From JACCYI01 sp963828075 (GTDB lineage: Bacteria > Actinomycetota > Thermoleophilia > Solirubrobacterales > Solirubrobacteraceae): a DNA stretch of 64,000 bases. Positions 15,604 to 25,283 of this stretch are shown here, piece after piece (position 1 is the first letter of the stretch; every line of letters starts with the position of its first letter). The position numbers were made by a program, and so were the translations under genes. The stretch is from contig CAWHDH010000021.1 in the NCBI GenBank assembly GCA_963828075.1, forward strand, positions 3,348,001 through 3,412,000, written 5' to 3'. Under the pieces are notes generated by a model. That model searched no databases and was not told where the DNA came from. It saw only the letters and a list, made by a program, of their open reading frames with translations.

Positions 15604-18600
15604 CTACGCCTCGACGGCTTCCTCGCGCGACTCCTCGAAGGCCTCGGCGTCGAGCTCCTCGAAGACCACGTCGCCGTCCTGCACGCGGTGGCCGCGGCGG
15701 CGGCGTGGGTCGTGGATGACCGCGTCGCGCGACTTCTCGGGGTCGACCAGGCGGCCCGACTTCATGCCGAAGTAGATCGCCTGCGGGTGGTGGGTGATGA
15801 TCGCGAGCGTGGTCTGCTCGGGCTCGGGCGCGAAGGCCTCCGACAGCGTCACGCCGACGGTCTCCTGCGCCTGCAGCAGCCGGACGACCTTGGTGTGCTC
15901 GGACTGCTCGGGCACCGCGGGATAGCCCCACGACAGCCGGCGGCCCTGGTCGGGATCGATCCCGAGGTCCCTGCGGACCTCCGCGTGCAGCCACTCGGCC
16001 ATGCCCTCGGCCACCTGCACGCCGAGGCCGTGCGTGAACAGCTGCTCGGCGAACTCGCCCTCCTGCTCGAGGCGCGCCATGACGTCGGTGACCTCGGCCC
16101 CGGCGGTGACGACCTGCAGGGCGACGACGTCGCGCTCGGGTGGGTGGGATCCGGTCAGCGGGCGGTAGAAGTCGGCCAGGCACAGGCGGTCGTGCTTGGG
16201 CTGGCGCGGGAAGACGAAGCGCTCGATCTCGCGATCGTGGTCCTCGGGATCGAAGATGATGAGTTCGTTGCCCTGCGAGTTGCAGGGGAAGTAGCCGAGC
16301 ACCGCGCGCGGGCGCAGGAAGTCCTGCTCGCGCCACATGCGCGCCAACCGCGGCTGGAAGTCGTCCTCGAGCAGGCGCTTCCAGTCCTCGCCCTTCACGC
16401 CGCGCCCGCCCCAGTGGAGCTTGAACAGCACGTGCAGGTCGAGGTGGGGGAAGACGTCGTCGAGGTCGACCTCGATCTCTCGGACGCCCCAGAACGGCGG
16501 CTCCGGGATGGGGTTGTCGGTGCGCGCCGCGCTGCGGACGGAGTCGTCGTCGGTCGGCAGCTCCTCGGGCTCGGGCCCCTTGGCGCGGAAGTCGCGCGCC
16601 TCCTGGAGCACCTTCTGCACGAGCTCCTCGCGCCGCTCGGGCTCGACGATCTGGTCCATGACCGCCAGGCCCTCGAAGGCGTCCTTGCAGTAGAAGACGC
16701 CGGACTCGTAGAGGGTGTCGTCCTCCTTGCCGTGCGGGAAGGCGATGCGCCGGCCGAAGTTGCGGTTGATCGCCGCGCCGCCGACCAGCACCGGCACGTC
16801 GAAGCCCTGCTCGTGGAACTCGGTCACGGCGAGCGGCATCTGCTTTGAGGTCGAGACGAGCAGCGCGCTGAGGCCGACGGCCGTCGCGTTGTGCTCCTTG
16901 ACGGCCTCGGTGATCGTGCCGATCGGGACCTGCTTGCCGAGGTCGACCACCGTGTAGCCGTTGTTGGTGAGGATCGTGTTGACCAGCGACTTGCCGATGT
17001 CGTGCACGTCGCCGAACACGGTGGCGACGACGACGGTGCCCTTGGTGTAGCCCTCGACCTTGTCGAGGTAGTTCTCCAGGCGGGCGACCGCGCGCTTCAT
17101 GACCTCGGCGCTCTGCAGCACGAAGGGCAGGATCAACTCGCCGGCGCCGAACTTGTCGCCGACCTCCTTCATCGCCGGCAGCAGGACCTCGTTGAGCGTG
17201 GGGACGGCGCCGATCTTCTCGACCGACCGGTCGATCCAGTCCTCGACGCCGTCGCGCTTGCGGCGCAGGATGTGGAAGTGCAGCGCCTCCTCGGGCTCCA
17301 TGCCCTCGGTGGGGTTGGCCGACTCGGCCTCGGCCTGCGGGCCCTTGGCCTCGAAGTGCGCGATGTACTGCTCCAGCGCGTCCTCGCGGCGGTTCCAGAC
17401 GAGGTCGTCGGCGAGCTCGCGCTCCTCCTCGGAGATCTCGCCGTAGGGCGTGATGTGGTTCGGGTTGACCATCGCCAGGTCCAGGCCGGCCTCGACGCAG
17501 TGGTGCAGGAAGACCGAGTTCAGGACGGAGCGCGCGGGCAGGCCGATGCCGAACGAGACGTTCGAGACGCCGAGCGAGGTCTGGACCTCGGGCAGCGCCT
17601 GCTTGAGCGCCCGGATGCCCTCGATCGTCGCGACGGCGCTCGGCCGCCACTCCTCGTCGCCCGTCGTCAGCGTGAACGTGAGCAGGTCGAAGATGAGCAG
17701 CTCGGGGTCCATCCCGTGCTCCTCGCAGACGTACTGGTGGATCCGCTGGGCGATCTCCACCTTGCGCTCGGCGGTCTTCGCCATGCCGACCTCGTCGATG
17801 GTGAGCGCGATGAGCGCGGCGCCGTGCTCCATCGCGATCGGGACGACGCGGTCGAGCTTGTCGCGGCCGGCCTCGAGGTTGACCGAGTTGACGATCGCGC
17901 GGCCGGGGATCTGGTCGAGCGCCGTAGCGATGACCTCGGGCTCGGTCGAGTCGACCTGGATCGGCGAGGGCTGGGTGAGCGAGACCTTCTTGGCCACGAG
18001 GCGCATCTGCTCGTCCTCGTCCTGGCGCTCGGTGAGCGCGACGCAGAGGTCGAGCACGTGCGCGCCGCCCTCGACCTGGTCCTCGGCGACCTGGACGATC
18101 CCGTCGTAGTCGTCGGCGAGCAGCAGCTCCTTGGCCTTGCGCGAGCCCTGCGAGTTCACGCGCTCGCCGACGATCGTCGGCCGCGGCTCCTGGACGAGCG
18201 GCGTCGCCGCGATCATCGAGGACACGTGGGCGGGGCGGGGGGCGGGGCGGGGCTTGACCGGGGTGTTCCAGCCGACGCGCTCGCGGATCGCGCGGATGTG
18301 GTCGGGCGTCGTGCCGCAGCAGCCGCCGACGATCCCCACGCCGTAGCGATCGACGAACTCGCCGAGCGCCTTGGCGAGCGGCTCGGGCTCCTCGGGGAAG
18401 ATCGTCTCGCCGTCGGGACCCTGCAGCGGCAGGCCGGCGTTCGGGATGCAGTGGACGGGCAGGGGAGAGAACTCGCCGAGGAAGCGGATCGCGTCGCGCA
18501 TGTCCTCCGGGCCGGTCGAGCAGTTCAGGCCGATGACGTCGACCTTCAGTGCCTCGAGGGTGGCGAGGACGGCCGAGATGTCGGTGCCGAGGAGCATCTT

Positions 18601-19188
18601 GCCGCCGTTGGGCAGCAGCGAGACCGAGACCTGGATGGGGAGCGTGGTGCCGGTGCTCTTGAACGCCTCGTGCGCGCCGAAGATGGCCGCCTTGACCTCG
18701 AGGATGTCCTGCGCCGTCTCGATCATGATCAGGTCGGCGCCGCCCTGGACGAGGCCGCGCGCCTGCTCCTCGAAGATCTCGACGAGCTTGCGGAACGAGA
18801 TGTTGCCCAGGGTCGGGTCGTCGGAGGCGGGCAGGAAGCCCGTCGGGCCGATCGAGCCCGCCACGAAGCGGTCCTCGCCGACGGCGGCGCGCGCGATCTC
18901 CGCGGCGCGGCGGTTGATCTCGAGCGTGTGGTCGTCGAGGCCCCACTCCTCGAGCTTCAGGCGCGAGGCCTGGAAGGTGTCGGTCTCGACCACCTCGGCG
19001 CCCGCCTCGACCATCGACTCGTGCACGCCCTGGATGACGTCGGGGCGGTTGAGGATGAGCGCCTCGTGGCAGCGGCCGGGGAGCCGGTAGTCGGTCTCCA
19101 GCGAGAGGTCGAACTGCTCGAGCGTGGCGCCCATGCCACCGTCGAAGACGACGACGCGGGAGTGGATGGCCTGGCGGTAGTCACGCAT
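15604..19188 (-). CDS. metH: Cobalamin-dependent methionine synthase
   Basis: A full-length MetH of 1,194 residues that methylates homocysteine from 5-methyltetrahydrofolate through methylcobalamin. Domain order: homocysteine domain about 1-310 with zinc ligands Cys223 (GLNCSTGP), Cys290 and Cys291 (GGCCGTTPDH); pterin domain about 335-600 (PTIVGERVNSQGSRK); cobalamin cap and B12 domain about 630-880 with GDVHDIGKSLV (His729 the cobalt ligand); reactivation domain about 900-1190 with an AdoMet-binding region. The start is ATG 19188, where homology begins, not the upstream ATG at 19260. A 23-bp palindrome lies 36 bp upstream. Confidence 0.95.
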   Translation of the reverse strand: MRDYRQAIHSRVVVFDGGMGATLEQFDLSLETDYRLPGRCHEALILNRPDVIQGVHESMVEAGAEVVETDTFQASRLKLEEWGLDDHTLEINRRAAEIARAAVGEDRFVAGSIGPTGFLPASDDPTLGNISFRKLVEIFEEQARGLVQGGADLIMIETAQDILEVKAAIFGAHEAFKSTGTTLPIQVSVSLLPNGGKMLLGTDISAVLATLEALKVDVIGLNCSTGPEDMRDAIRFLGEFSPLPVHCIPNAGLPLQGPDGETIFPEEPEPLAKALGEFVDRYGVGIVGGCCGTTPDHIRAIRERVGWNTPVKPRPAPRPAHVSSMIAATPLVQEPRPTIVGERVNSQGSRKAKELLLADDYDGIVQVAEDQVEGGAHVLDLCVALTERQDEDEQMRLVAKKVSLTQPSPIQVDSTEPEVIATALDQIPGRAIVNSVNLEAGRDKLDRVVPIAMEHGAALIALTIDEVGMAKTAERKVEIAQRIHQYVCEEHGMDPELLIFDLLTFTLTTGDEEWRPSAVATIEGIRALKQALPEVQTSLGVSNVSFGIGLPARSVLNSVFLHHCVEAGLDLAMVNPNHITPYGEISEEERELADDLVWNRREDALEQYIAHFEAKGPQAEAESANPTEGMEPEEALHFHILRRKRDGVEDWIDRSVEKIGAVPTLNEVLLPAMKEVGDKFGAGELILPFVLQSAEVMKRAVARLENYLDKVEGYTKGTVVVATVFGDVHDIGKSLVNTILTNNGYTVVDLGKQVPIGTITEAVKEHNATAVGLSALLVSTSKQMPLAVTEFHEQGFDVPVLVGGAAINRNFGRRIAFPHGKEDDTLYESGVFYCKDAFEGLAVMDQIVEPERREELVQKVLQEARDFRAKGPEPEELPTDDDSVRSAARTDNPIPEPPFWGVREIEVDLDDVFPHLDLHVLFKLHWGGRGVKGEDWKRLLEDDFQPRLARMWREQDFLRPRAVLGYFPCNSQGNELIIFDPEDHDREIERFVFPRQPKHDRLCLADFYRPLTGSHPPERDVVALQVVTAGAEVTDVMARLEQEGEFAEQLFTHGLGVQVAEGMAEWLHAEVRRDLGIDPDQGRRLSWGYPAVPEQSEHTKVVRLLQAQETVGVTLSEAFAPEPEQTTLAIITHHPQAIYFGMKSGRLVDPEKSRDAVIHDPRRRRGHRVQDGDVVFEELDAEAFEESREEAVEA

Positions 19189-19223
19189 GTGGCGGCATCC
19201 TACCAACGTTTCGACCAACCTTG

Positions 19224-19246
19224 ACACAACCTTGGCAAGGTTGTGT
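19224..19246. promoter_or_regulatory. Perfect 23-bp palindrome upstream of metH
   Basis: Arms ACACAACCTTG and CAAGGTTGTGT (11 bp each) surround a single G. A further half-site, CAACCTTG, occurs at 19216-19223. The site lies between metH (start 19188, minus) and a small plus-strand gene (19333). It is a strong candidate operator for control of methionine synthase. Confidence 0.65.
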
Positions 19247-19332
19247 GGGCTTAGCAACATTTACCCCGAAAGCCTGGACAAGGGAGCCGGCAGGCCTCAC
19301 CCTGCCGCAACCCGCTTCCCAGGAGGTGCGTC

Positions 19333-19575
19333 ATGGTGGTCTGGCTCGTGGTCGGCCTGGTGCTGGCGTGCATGGCGGTTGCGGTGATCCGATCGGGCCG
19401 CCCGTCGCGGCCGCCGCGGCCTGCGGGCCGTGCGGCGAGGTCGGGCGATTCGAGCGGCTGGTTCGGGATGGGCGGCGACGGCGGGTTCTTCGGCGGCGGC
19501 GGCGGCGACGGCGGCTCGTCGTCTGGCGATGGCGGTGGTGGCGGCGGAGGCGACGGCGGCGGTGGCAGCTGCTGA
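19333..19575 (+). CDS. Small glycine-rich membrane-anchored protein
   Basis: An 80-residue frame with one N-terminal hydrophobic segment (VVWLVVGLVLACMAVAVI), a short basic stretch, and a C-terminal half of Gly, Asp and Ser with a final cysteine. A clear ribosome-binding site (GGAGG, 6 bases before ATG) supports translation. Gly-rich tails of this kind occur on small membrane proteins in many bacteria, with no known function. The low-complexity composition makes a chance frame possible. The following 250 bp (19576-19826) holds no gene I can support. Confidence 0.5.
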   Translation: MVVWLVVGLVLACMAVAVIRSGRPSRPPRPAGRAARSGDSSGWFGMGGDGGFFGGGGGDGGSSSGDGGGGGGGDGGGGSC

Positions 19576-19826
19576 GGCGGGCGGCGCGGGGCGTCCGGGT
19601 GGGCCTGCTGCGCAGGCCCGGCTCGACTGGTCGCCGCGCGCACCGGCGCTTCTCCGGGGGCGCCGGCGCTTCGCCTCCGGTTGGGCGGCAGGACCGGCCG
19701 GGCTGACCCGGCTGGTGAGGGAGGTGATCTGGTCGGAGGGAGCGGCGGAGCAAGTTCCGGGGCCGGGTGGCGTTTAGGCCCGTGCAGCGCCGCCGGATCC
19801 CGCCCATCGTGTACCAGGAGCCCTCG

Positions 19827-22800
19827 TTGCCCACCTTCATCCGGACCGTGCTCGCCGCCGTCCTCGCCGTCCTGCTGGTCGCGCCGGTCGCACGAGCGGG
19901 TGTGGCGCCGCAGCCGCCCTTCGACCGCGACGCGATGAAGGAGACCTACAAGCCGATCGGGTTCTTCAAGCCGGGCGATCCCATCCCCAGCCCGCTGACC
20001 CCGCCGGCGCCCGACGGAGACGGCCTCTTCAACCCTTCGGGCCACTGGAGCGCGTTCGACACCAACGTCTATGAGTCGCTGAACTTCCCGTCGCGCCAGG
20101 CGGACGACCAGACGAGCGACGACCCGCCCGGGACGCAGGACGCCCGCCACGGCTTCTGCGCTCCGCCCGCCCCCGGCTCGCCCTTCTTCCCGGCCTTCTC
20201 GACATACGGGAAGTGCGCCAACCACCAGCTCGAGTGGCTCGACCACTACGAGCGGACGATGAAGACGGTCCTCAAGGACTTCGGTGTGGTGGTCAAGCGC
20301 TACAAGTTCGACAGCCCCGGCTCGGGCACCGCGAGGCCGGGGAACCCGGGCGACACGAGCACCCCGGGCGGCGACTCCTACAACATCTCGGCGACGATCC
20401 CGGGGGCCGACAACCCCGAGGAGCAGATCATCGTCTCGGGGCACTTCGACTTCACGGACTCCGGCCCGGCGGCGGCGTGGGACTCCCAGGAGGGACACGC
20501 TGAGGTCATCCGCATGGCCAAGATCATGGGCGACTACTGGAAGCGCACGGGCACCCGGCCGTCGGCGACGGTCAAGTTCATGCCGTGGGACCAGGAGGAG
20601 ACGGGGACCGTCGGCTCGACGGTCTGGGTCCAGGACAACATCCCGCCCGGCGACGAGTCCAAGGTCCGTGGCTACTTCAACGTCGATCCCTGTGCCGGCG
20701 CCTATCCCGCCTTCTACCACGGCAACCCGGAGCAGCGGATCCCGATGACGCTCGGGCTGGCCGACCCGGCGAACGCCACCAACGGGGACAGGGCCGCGCG
20801 GATCACCGCGTTCAACACCCGCGCGGTGAGCATCATCGACGAGTTCTTCGCGGACCACGACGACACCGTCGAGGTCGTCGGCGGCACGGAGCCGCTCTAC
20901 ACCGACGACGACCGGGACCAGATCGTCACGGCGATCGGCGGCCTGCTGCTGTTCTCCTCGGACTACCGCAACTTCGAGGCGATCGGCGTCCCGTTCATGA
21001 ACCTCTCGCCGGACATGTTCGGCCCGAAGGCCGACCCGGCGGCCAACACGCCGGAACAGTCCAACGAGGGCATCAGCATCCTGCACACGCCGAACGACAA
21101 CAACCAGACGCTCAACCGTCTCACCGGCCCCGATCAGACCGGCACGACGTTCTCCGACGGCTGGATGAAGGGCATGGAGCTGTGCGCCCAGCTCGAGAGC
21201 CGCTACATGCTGCAGCCTGAGATGGGCGGCGCGCAGATCGCCAACCTCGACCCGGTCGCCTACTTCGAGGCGCTCCCGAACGAGGCGATCGCCAAACAGG
21301 ACGTGACCTTCGACGCCACCGGCTCCTACCAGTACGACTCGATCCTCGCCCGGTCCTACGCGGGCGGGCTGAGCTACGAGTGGGACTTCGGCGACGGCAC
21401 CACGGGCACCGGCAAGACGGTGACCCATGCCTACGACCTGGTGGACGACTACCGGGCGACGCTGACCGTGCGCGGCGCGGACTCAAAGACGGACACGATG
21501 ACGCTGCCGATCAGGGTCACCGGGTCGAACTTCGCCCCGCCGGTGCTCGACAAGCCGGCGGCGGAGGACGAGGACGGGACGTTCCCGCTGACTTACGACT
21601 ACACGGGCGACCGCGAAGGCCTGCAGTCGTTCCTCATCGAGGAGGCGCCCGATGCCGCGACCCTGCTGACCGACGACGCCACGCAGCCGCCCGACGCCGC
21701 CGCCGGCACCGACGCGGCGAAGCCCTGGCGGGCCCTGCCGCCCGACGACGCGCGGATCCAGGCCTGGCAGGCGTCGGACTCCGGCGAGCCCAAGGTGCGC
21801 CAGATGCCCGGCATCCACCGCAGCGAGCCGCGCTCCTTCTACACAGGGATGGCGCCCGGCGGTGACAACGTGCCGCTCAACGGCCCGCAGGCCGGGACCT
21901 CGGTGATGGAGATGAAGGAGCCGCTGCAGCTGCCCAAGGGCGACGTCCAGCTGAGCTACTTCTCGGACTTCGCGAACGACGCCAACGACGCCGGCCGCCT
22001 CGAGGTGGCGATCGACACCGGCGCGACGGGCGTGCCGCTCGACTACCAGGTCATCGACTCCGTCGGCCGCGACGTCGGCAACACGACCTGCTCGCAGGAA
22101 TGCCCCGTCGCGCGCGGCCCGTCGTTCGAGCTGCGCAAGGTCGACCTCTCGTCCCTCGCCGGGCGAAAGGTGCGTCTGCGCTTCGTCTACGCGCTCGGCG
22201 CGCAGCAGTTCGTCAACGTCGTGCGTGCCGGCTGGTACGTCGACGACCTCACGATCACCACCGGCACCTTCACCCAGATCGGTGAGACGGCCGCCAAGAC
22301 GTTCACCGTGCCTGGCCGCGGGGCGGGGACCTACGCGTATCGCGTTCGCGCGAAGTTCGCCGACAGCGTCCGCACGGGCGCCTCCAACGTGGAGAGCGTC
22401 AAGGTGACCAAGGGCGCCCCCGGCGGCGGCAGCCCCGGCGGGAGCGACCCCAGCAGCGGTCCCGGTCCCGGTCCCGGTGGCGGGACGCCGGCCGGCGGTG
22501 GACCCGGCGGGGGCGGCGACAAGCCCTCGGCCTGCGTCAGTGGCCGGGCGTTCAAGTCGGCGGCGGCGCGACCGCGCGGCGGCGGGCTGCGGTTCGAGTT
22601 CACGCGCGACGCCTCGGCGCCGGTCAGCGTGGAGGTCTTCCAGACCTCGTCCGGCCGGCTGGCGATCAGTCCGCGGCGGGTCGTCCGCTACACCGGGAAG
22701 ACCTCGTCGTTCGGCTGGAACGGCCGCGCGAAGGGCCGCGCGGTGCCGTCGGGCGTGTACTTCGTCCGCTACCGGTCGAGCTTCGGCGGCGGGTTCGACG

Positions 22801-23171
22801 TCCGCCGGGTGGTCCTGCGCCGCACGCGCGGCGCCTTCAAGGTCGTCAAGCCGTTCTCCGAGCGGGCGAGCTGTGGCCTGCTGCGGACCTGGGTGCTCAG
22901 CTCGCCGACGTTCGGCGGGCGCAGGAAGCGGGCGCTCGTGGCGTCGTACCGCGTCGGCTCGGACGCGCGCGTGAGCGTCGACGTGTTCCGGGGCCTGAAG
23001 TCGACCCGCGCGGTCAAGCGGTTCAAGGCCGTGACGCGGCCGGCGGGCAAGACGTTCCGCGTCCGTCTCGCGTCGCGGGGCGCCCGCCGCGGCGACTACC
23101 GCGTCCGCATCACCGTGGTGACGCCCGGCGGCCAGAAGATCGTCCGCACGCTGTACTCGCGACTGCTGTAG
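19827..23171 (+). CDS. Secreted M28-type metallopeptidase with PKD and C-terminal modules
   Basis: About 1,114 residues. A signal peptide (TFIRTVLAAVLAVLLVAPVARA) is followed by an M28 aminopeptidase-like domain (about 20-480): SGHFDFTD, WDSQEG, WDQEETG (the Glu pair), YFNVDPCA and HTPNDNN supply the expected zinc ligands and catalytic glutamate. Then come a PKD domain (YEWDFGDGTTGTG), a jelly-roll-like domain ending AGWYVDDLTITTG, a Gly/Pro linker, and two C-terminal beta modules, one with SGVYFVRYRSSFGGG like FlgD/FN3-type tails. I chose TTG 19827 because AGGAG lies 6 bases upstream and the signal peptide starts there; GTG 19767 is an alternative. It heads a three-gene secreted run. Confidence 0.82.
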   Translation: MPTFIRTVLAAVLAVLLVAPVARAGVAPQPPFDRDAMKETYKPIGFFKPGDPIPSPLTPPAPDGDGLFNPSGHWSAFDTNVYESLNFPSRQADDQTSDDPPGTQDARHGFCAPPAPGSPFFPAFSTYGKCANHQLEWLDHYERTMKTVLKDFGVVVKRYKFDSPGSGTARPGNPGDTSTPGGDSYNISATIPGADNPEEQIIVSGHFDFTDSGPAAAWDSQEGHAEVIRMAKIMGDYWKRTGTRPSATVKFMPWDQEETGTVGSTVWVQDNIPPGDESKVRGYFNVDPCAGAYPAFYHGNPEQRIPMTLGLADPANATNGDRAARITAFNTRAVSIIDEFFADHDDTVEVVGGTEPLYTDDDRDQIVTAIGGLLLFSSDYRNFEAIGVPFMNLSPDMFGPKADPAANTPEQSNEGISILHTPNDNNQTLNRLTGPDQTGTTFSDGWMKGMELCAQLESRYMLQPEMGGAQIANLDPVAYFEALPNEAIAKQDVTFDATGSYQYDSILARSYAGGLSYEWDFGDGTTGTGKTVTHAYDLVDDYRATLTVRGADSKTDTMTLPIRVTGSNFAPPVLDKPAAEDEDGTFPLTYDYTGDREGLQSFLIEEAPDAATLLTDDATQPPDAAAGTDAAKPWRALPPDDARIQAWQASDSGEPKVRQMPGIHRSEPRSFYTGMAPGGDNVPLNGPQAGTSVMEMKEPLQLPKGDVQLSYFSDFANDANDAGRLEVAIDTGATGVPLDYQVIDSVGRDVGNTTCSQECPVARGPSFELRKVDLSSLAGRKVRLRFVYALGAQQFVNVVRAGWYVDDLTITTGTFTQIGETAAKTFTVPGRGAGTYAYRVRAKFADSVRTGASNVESVKVTKGAPGGGSPGGSDPSSGPGPGPGGGTPAGGGPGGGGDKPSACVSGRAFKSAAARPRGGGLRFEFTRDASAPVSVEVFQTSSGRLAISPRRVVRYTGKTSSFGWNGRAKGRAVPSGVYFVRYRSSFGGGFDVRRVVLRRTRGAFKVVKPFSERASCGLLRTWVLSSPTFGGRRKRALVASYRVGSDARVSVDVFRGLKSTRAVKRFKAVTRPAGKTFRVRLASRGARRGDYRVRITVVTPGGQKIVRTLYSRLL

Positions 23172-23174
23172 CCG

Positions 23175-24098
23175 ATGGGTCGGCGACTGCACCGGCTCAT
23201 CCCGATCCTGCTCGCCGCGATCGCCCTGGCGCTCGCGGCGGGCGCGGTCGCCACCGCCCATCCTCAGAGCGCCGCCGACTCGGACCACGACGGCGTCCTC
23301 AACCAGAACGACAACTGCCCCGACGCGTTCAACTCCGACCAGCGCGACACGGACGCCGACGGCGATCCCCCGCGGCTGCCGACGGCCCCGTCGACGACCG
23401 GCGGCGACGCGTGCGACACCGACGACGACGGCGATCGCGTCGACGACGCGCTCGACAACTGCCGGCTGGTCGAGAACCCCGGCCAGGGCGACTTCGACGG
23501 CGACGGCGAGGGCGACCTCTGTGACAACGACGACGACGCCGACACGATCCCCGACGTGAGGGACAACTGCGTCAAGGCCCACAACCCCGACCAGGGCGAC
23601 CGCGACGACGACTTCATCGGCGACGTCTGCGACCCGGAGCCGGGCCCGGTGGCGCCCACCCCGAGCCCGAGCCCGGGCACGCCGCCGCCCGCAGCGCCGG
23701 GGCCGGCCGGCCCCGGCGCCCCGCCGGCGGCCGCGGACCGGACGGATCCGGCGGTGACGCTGGGCGTGGGGCGCACGCACCGGCTCGACGAGCTGCAGGC
23801 CGGGCTGGCGGTCCCGGTCAGGCTGTCGGAGGCGTGCGAGGTGACGGCCGAGCTGACGCTCGACGCGCGGAGCGCGCGGCGCCTCGGCTTCCGGCGGTCG
23901 CGCCGGACGGTGACGATCGCCCGCGGGGTCGCCACCGTCGGAGAGGCCGGCCGGACCTATGTCTTCGCGCGACTCACCAAGGCGACGCTGCGGCGGCTGG
24001 GCCGCTCGCGCTCGGTCCGGCCGCTGCTGCGGGTCACCGCCAAGGACGCCGCCGGCAACGAGGCGACGACCACGCGCCGTCTGCGGGTGGCGGCATGA
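23175..24098 (+). CDS. Secreted thrombospondin type-3 repeat protein
   Basis: A 307-residue exported protein with a signal peptide (IPILLAAIALALAAGAVATA) and calcium-binding thrombospondin type-3 repeats in residues 35-150 (DSDHDGVLNQNDNCPD, DFDGDGEGDLCDNDDDAD, DQGDRDDDFIGDVCD). A Pro-rich linker and a beta-sandwich C-terminal module of about 110 residues follow, ending LLRVTAKDAAGNEATTTRRL. That last module resembles the C-terminus of the next protein. The gene starts 3 bp after the peptidase stop and overlaps the next start (ATGA), so the three are co-translated. Likely an envelope or extracellular protein. Confidence 0.82.
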   Translation: MGRRLHRLIPILLAAIALALAAGAVATAHPQSAADSDHDGVLNQNDNCPDAFNSDQRDTDADGDPPRLPTAPSTTGGDACDTDDDGDRVDDALDNCRLVENPGQGDFDGDGEGDLCDNDDDADTIPDVRDNCVKAHNPDQGDRDDDFIGDVCDPEPGPVAPTPSPSPGTPPPAAPGPAGPGAPPAAADRTDPAVTLGVGRTHRLDELQAGLAVPVRLSEACEVTAELTLDARSARRLGFRRSRRTVTIARGVATVGEAGRTYVFARLTKATLRRLGRSRSVRPLLRVTAKDAAGNEATTTRRLRVAA

Positions 24099-25225
24099 GC
24101 CTCCCCCGGATCGCGCTGGGCGCGATCGCGGCGCTGCTGGCGCTCCCGCCGGTCGCCGGCGCCCACTCGATCGTGCGCCAGTCGGGCGGGGAGACCAGCT
24201 ACCTGTCCTCCGACGCCGTCTCGCTCAACACGCTCGACGCGACCGCCTCCGGGACCGAGATCCGCCTGTCCGATCCCACGGTCGACGGCGGCATCGACCC
24301 GGGCTCCTCGTGCCGGCCGGGGCGCACGGACGCCAACGGGTTCGTCACCGAGGTCTTCTGCCCGCGCACGGGCATGAGCCGCGTGCGCGTCGAGCTCGGC
24401 GAGCGCGAGGACAAGCTCACCTCGACCCTCGACATCGCGATCCTCGCGCTCGGCGGCGGCGGCGCCGACACGCTCGCGACCGGCCAGCCCGCCGACGTCC
24501 TCGTCGGCAACGAGGGCAACGACACGCTCGACGGCGGCCCCGGCGACGACCAGGTCAACGGCAACGAGGGCGACGACACGCTGCGCGGCAGCGCCGGCAA
24601 CGACGTCGTCCAGGCGGGGCCGGGCGCCGACGTCGTCGAGGCCGGCCCCGGCGACGACGACGTCCGCCTGCGCGACGGGTCGCCGGACCGCGTCGCCTGC
24701 GGCGACGGCGCCGACCGCGTCGACGCCGATGCCGGCGACGAGGTGGCCGCCGACTGCGAGACGGTCACGCGGTCCAGCACCACGCCTGCGCCCGGCCCGA
24801 CCGACCCCGGCTCGCCGGGCAGCGGCGCGGGATCGCCCGGCGGTGGGACGCCGGGCGGCGCGACCCCCCTGCGCGACGACAGGACGGCGCCGAGGCTCGA
24901 GGTCGGCGGCTCGACCAGCCAGCGCCTGGCGCGCACCGGTGTCGTCCGGGTGCTCGCGACCGCGAGCGAGCGCGGGACGATGGCCGCCTCGGGCTTCCTG
25001 GACATCGCCGGGCTCGCGCTCCCGCTCAAGAGCGCCGTCCACCGCGTCCCCACCGCCGGCGGCGGCGTGGCCATCACGGTGAAGCTGAGCCGCGGCCAGC
25101 TCTCCAAGGTGCGGCGCGCCCTGCGCCGACGCCGGCGGGTCACGGTCCGCCTCGACGTCGTCGCCACCGACGTCGCCGGCAACTCCGTGACCGCCAAGGC
25201 GCCGCGGATCCGCCTGCGCCGCTGA
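24095..25225 (+). CDS. Secreted RTX-like calcium-binding repeat protein
   Basis: A 376-residue protein. A signal peptide (IALGAIAALLALPPVAGAHS) leads to an N-terminal beta domain, then tandem RTX nonapeptides (GNEGNDTLDGGPGDDQVNG, GSAGNDVVQAGPGADVV) with a closing CGDGADRV/DCE unit. A Gly/Pro linker and a C-terminal beta module ending VVATDVAGNSVTAKAPRIRL follow. RTX repeats fold on binding Ca2+ outside the cell. The start ATG overlaps the previous stop. The C-terminal module is similar to that of the preceding gene. A strong hairpin begins 3 bp after the stop. Confidence 0.85.
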   Translation: MSLPRIALGAIAALLALPPVAGAHSIVRQSGGETSYLSSDAVSLNTLDATASGTEIRLSDPTVDGGIDPGSSCRPGRTDANGFVTEVFCPRTGMSRVRVELGEREDKLTSTLDIAILALGGGGADTLATGQPADVLVGNEGNDTLDGGPGDDQVNGNEGDDTLRGSAGNDVVQAGPGADVVEAGPGDDDVRLRDGSPDRVACGDGADRVDADAGDEVAADCETVTRSSTTPAPGPTDPGSPGSGAGSPGGGTPGGATPLRDDRTAPRLEVGGSTSQRLARTGVVRVLATASERGTMAASGFLDIAGLALPLKSAVHRVPTAGGGVAITVKLSRGQLSKVRRALRRRRRVTVRLDVVATDVAGNSVTAKAPRIRLRR

Positions 25226-25227
25226 AA

Positions 25228-25261
25228 CGGCGAGGGCCCCGCCGCTGCGGGGCCCTCGCCG
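25228..25261. terminator. Strong bidirectional hairpin
   Basis: A perfect 15-bp stem (CGGCGAGGGCCCCGC and its complement) with a CGCT loop lies immediately after the RTX gene and 23 bp from the end of the convergent glutamine synthetase gene. It probably stops transcription from both sides. Confidence 0.85.
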
Positions 25262-25283
25262 ACATTCGAGATCCCAGGTTGGC

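Noticed and set aside
19285..19330. SAM-riboswitch-like GGCAGG-loop-CCTGCC followed by GCAACC
   Set aside because: Only a short hairpin and a common word match; the flanking P1 stem and pseudoknot parts of SAM-I/IV could not be found, and the sequence runs into the ribosome-binding site of a small gene.
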